A stretch of 64,000 nt of DNA from Psychrosphaera haliotis (GTDB lineage Bacteria; Pseudomonadota; Gammaproteobacteria; Enterobacterales; Alteromonadaceae), in the NCBI RefSeq assembly GCF_039523615.1, contig NZ_BAAAFQ010000007.1:434001-498000 (forward strand). Direction: 5' to 3'. Positions 62,420 to 64,000 of the stretch are shown in pieces. Every line of letters starts with the position of its first letter. The stretch's first letter is position 1. The notes beneath the pieces were generated by a model. That model did not search any database, was not told the origin of the DNA, and saw only the letters and a program-made list of their open reading frames with translations. The position numbers were made by a program, and so were the translations under genes.

Positions 62420-64000
62420 TTACCAACTAGTAGTATTTTCTGCATTAAATTCATAAGCTTGTTGAAGTACAAGCCTAACTTCAGCTAAATCTAATAAATA
62501 TTGAACAACGCCGTCACCTGATAGTACGGGAGCGTCTTGTAAAAGTTCATTAATTTTAGTGTATTGGGCATCAGTTAACTTTTTATGCGGGTTAAACTGA
62601 AGGCTGATAGCAAAGCCTTTTAGTTCAGACCAATGTTTTGCTAAATCTGCATAGTTAAAATCTTCAGTGCCTAAGTCAGCATAATCAGCTAGAACGTCAT
62701 TTACATAGTGCACAACGGTTGCTGCAATAGCATATTCCCAATTAGCAACGGCCTCGTCACGGAACTCTATAAGTGAAGCCATTTGAGCATCAGTTAACTC
62801 AGCACCAACATTTTCATTAATTAGTGCGCGGCCTTGTAAAAAGGCTTGCATTGCGGCTTCAGTAAAGTCGCTAGGCATTGAGTTGGAAGCAGTACCAAGA
62901 TCACGTTTTGCTGCGTTTTGTGAATGACCAAAATTATATTCTGAATTTAAATCAATCATACCGCTTGTATCTGTATCGTACATGCCTTGGTAATTGTCAC
63001 GTCCACCTTTGCTTGCGATTTCTTCATCTGTATAGCTCAGGTAATCACGTGCTGCACCAAAGTAACCAAAACCTTCATCATATTGATGTTCTAAGTTTGT
63101 ATAGCTTTTACCGTCAACCAACATTTCGTTACTAGTATTTAAGCCTTTGTTGTCAACATTTGCGTCAAGATAATCATCTGTACCTTGCGAATAGGCAACC
63201 GCTCCTAATAGCGTTTTTTGAATTAATTGTTTGTAGTCTAGTCCGTTTTCACTAAGGTAAACTTTAGTAATAACGTCGCCATTAATGTCTTCACGAGTTG
63301 CACCAGAGGCTGCGATTTCTGCATTCTCAGCGACTTTTTCGAAGAAAAATTGAATAAGCTCTTCAGGAGTTTGGCTGCCCTTTTCTCCAAATGCGTAAAA
63401 CTCTGTGCTCCAGTCTTTATGTTGACCTGTTGCATCGTTACCGGCAATTTTTCCTGATAAGTCTTTTGTACTGCCAGATATATCAGAAAGTAGTTTCTGC
63501 TCAGCTTCGCCATTAATGCTTAGTGTAAGAGCTCTGTCGCTGTAAACTGCATATTCTTCGTCAGTTGTTTTGTAATATGAGTTTAAAGCAGTCATTGCTT
63601 GTGCTTTAGTTGTCACATCTAAATTATCAATATCGTTTTGTAAGCCAGAGTCAATATAGTTATTCAGTTCTGCGATTAACACGTGACGAGCTACTTGGCC
63701 TGAATATGAAACACTATCTTCATTACTTAACTTGTTTGTAAATGCGTATACGTCAAGCACGTCTTCAATATCAATAGTTAGTGTTTTGGTAAAAGATAAG
63801 TTGCCAGAGTCTGTAACGGTAACTTCAACATCAATAGAAGTCGCGAACTCAAAATCAACGGCGAAATCAGGTGATAAGGATAGAGTATTGCCATCAATTA
63901 CAAACGATTGGCTTGATGTGGTGAATGTAAAAGTATCAGAGTTGTTTACATCAGTCGCGGATAGAGTACCAACTTCAGCACCTAGGCTGTTTTCAATAAC
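62420..64000 (-). CDS. Cadherin-like/DUF4856 protein, N-terminus beyond the window
   Basis: The frame is open to the window edge at 64000, giving at least 526 residues. The first about 83 residues form a cadherin-like repeat (VIENSLGAEVGTLSATDV to TLTIDIEDV). The rest is a DUF4856 domain with YAFTN, SVSYSGQVARHVLIAEL, HWSELKGFAISLQFNP and LQQAYEFNAENTTSW at the end. DUF4856 proteins are known beside imelysin and TonB receptors and are thought to belong to iron or metal acquisition; function unproven. It probably has a secretion signal upstream. Confidence 0.85.
   Translation of the reverse strand, partial: VIENSLGAEVGTLSATDVNNSDTFTFTTSSQSFVIDGNTLSLSPDFAVDFEFATSIDVEVTVTDSGNLSFTKTLTIDIEDVLDVYAFTNKLSNEDSVSYSGQVARHVLIAELNNYIDSGLQNDIDNLDVTTKAQAMTALNSYYKTTDEEYAVYSDRALTLSINGEAEQKLLSDISGSTKDLSGKIAGNDATGQHKDWSTEFYAFGEKGSQTPEELIQFFFEKVAENAEIAASGATREDINGDVITKVYLSENGLDYKQLIQKTLLGAVAYSQGTDDYLDANVDNKGLNTSNEMLVDGKSYTNLEHQYDEGFGYFGAARDYLSYTDEEIASKGGRDNYQGMYDTDTSGMIDLNSEYNFGHSQNAAKRDLGTASNSMPSDFTEAAMQAFLQGRALINENVGAELTDAQMASLIEFRDEAVANWEYAIAATVVHYVNDVLADYADLGTEDFNYADLAKHWSELKGFAISLQFNPHKKLTDAQYTKINELLQDAPVLSGDGVVQYLLDLAEVRLVLQQAYEFNAENTTSW

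Overview
The window is a contiguous piece of a low-GC gammaproteobacterial chromosome. Gene content and order (holC beside pepA and valS, lptF/lptG divergent from pepA, mazG-relA-rlmD divergent from barA, a DciA-like gene and an M23 peptidase before secA, an RF2 gene with its programmed frameshift followed by lysS, ygiF-glnE, dnaK-dnaJ) suggest a marine Alteromonadales member such as a Colwelliaceae or Psychrosphaera relative. That placement is an inference from style and synteny. No phage, insertion sequence, CRISPR array or recognisable defence island is present. Most of the window is core chromosome with accessory genes between core blocks.

Layout. 1-5.9 kb: an EAL-domain fragment cut by the window edge, the glutathione-dependent formaldehyde oxidation pair frmA-fghA, and a FIST sensor gene directly followed by a PAS-GGDEF-EAL gene. 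6-12.2 kb: a four-domain fasciclin lipoprotein, a small basic DUF2986 protein, a small exported protein, a CBS protein, an Aer-like chemoreceptor, and ompW with two FNR-like boxes upstream and a fasciclin gene remnant behind it. 12.2-15.7 kb: a secreted nuclease-phosphatase fusion, a DUF3299 protein, tRNA-Leu(CAA) and an RDD membrane protein. 15.8-23.1 kb: lptG (interrupted by a single N that hides about 80 missing bases), lptF, pepA, holC, valS. 23.1-34.3 kb: a PAS protein with a degenerate GGDEF domain, an SPFH protein with a ribbon-helix-helix partner, mazG, relA, rlmD, barA, a dciA-like gene and an M23 peptidase. 34.4-44.5 kb: secA, mutT, prfB, lysS, a thioredoxin-like lipoprotein, an L,D-transpeptidase, and the minus-strand set mtnN-cbiB-like-rhodanese. 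44.7-53.5 kb: DUF2726, ygiF, glnE, dnaK, dnaJ. 53.6-64 kb, all on the minus strand: a TPR protein, a Cache chemoreceptor, a Spo0M-like protein, a fatty acid hydroxylase, a TonB-dependent receptor, an imelysin-like lipoprotein and a cadherin-like/DUF4856 protein running off the window.

Together, the core genes cover translation (valS, lysS, prfB, tRNA-Leu, rlmD), secretion and envelope building (secA, lptFG, L,D-transpeptidase, M23), stringent and global control (relA, mazG, barA), nitrogen control (glnE) and protein folding (dnaKJ behind a sigma-32-like promoter). The accessory genes lean towards sensing (c-di-GMP domains, two chemoreceptors, FIST) and nutrient capture (TonB receptor with imelysin and DUF4856, nuclease-phosphatase). 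I did not find an obviously new biological system. The best leads are the nuclease-phosphatase fusion, the iron-uptake-like cluster at the right end, the fasciclin remnant behind ompW, the paired FNR-like boxes and the SPFH/ribbon-helix-helix pair.
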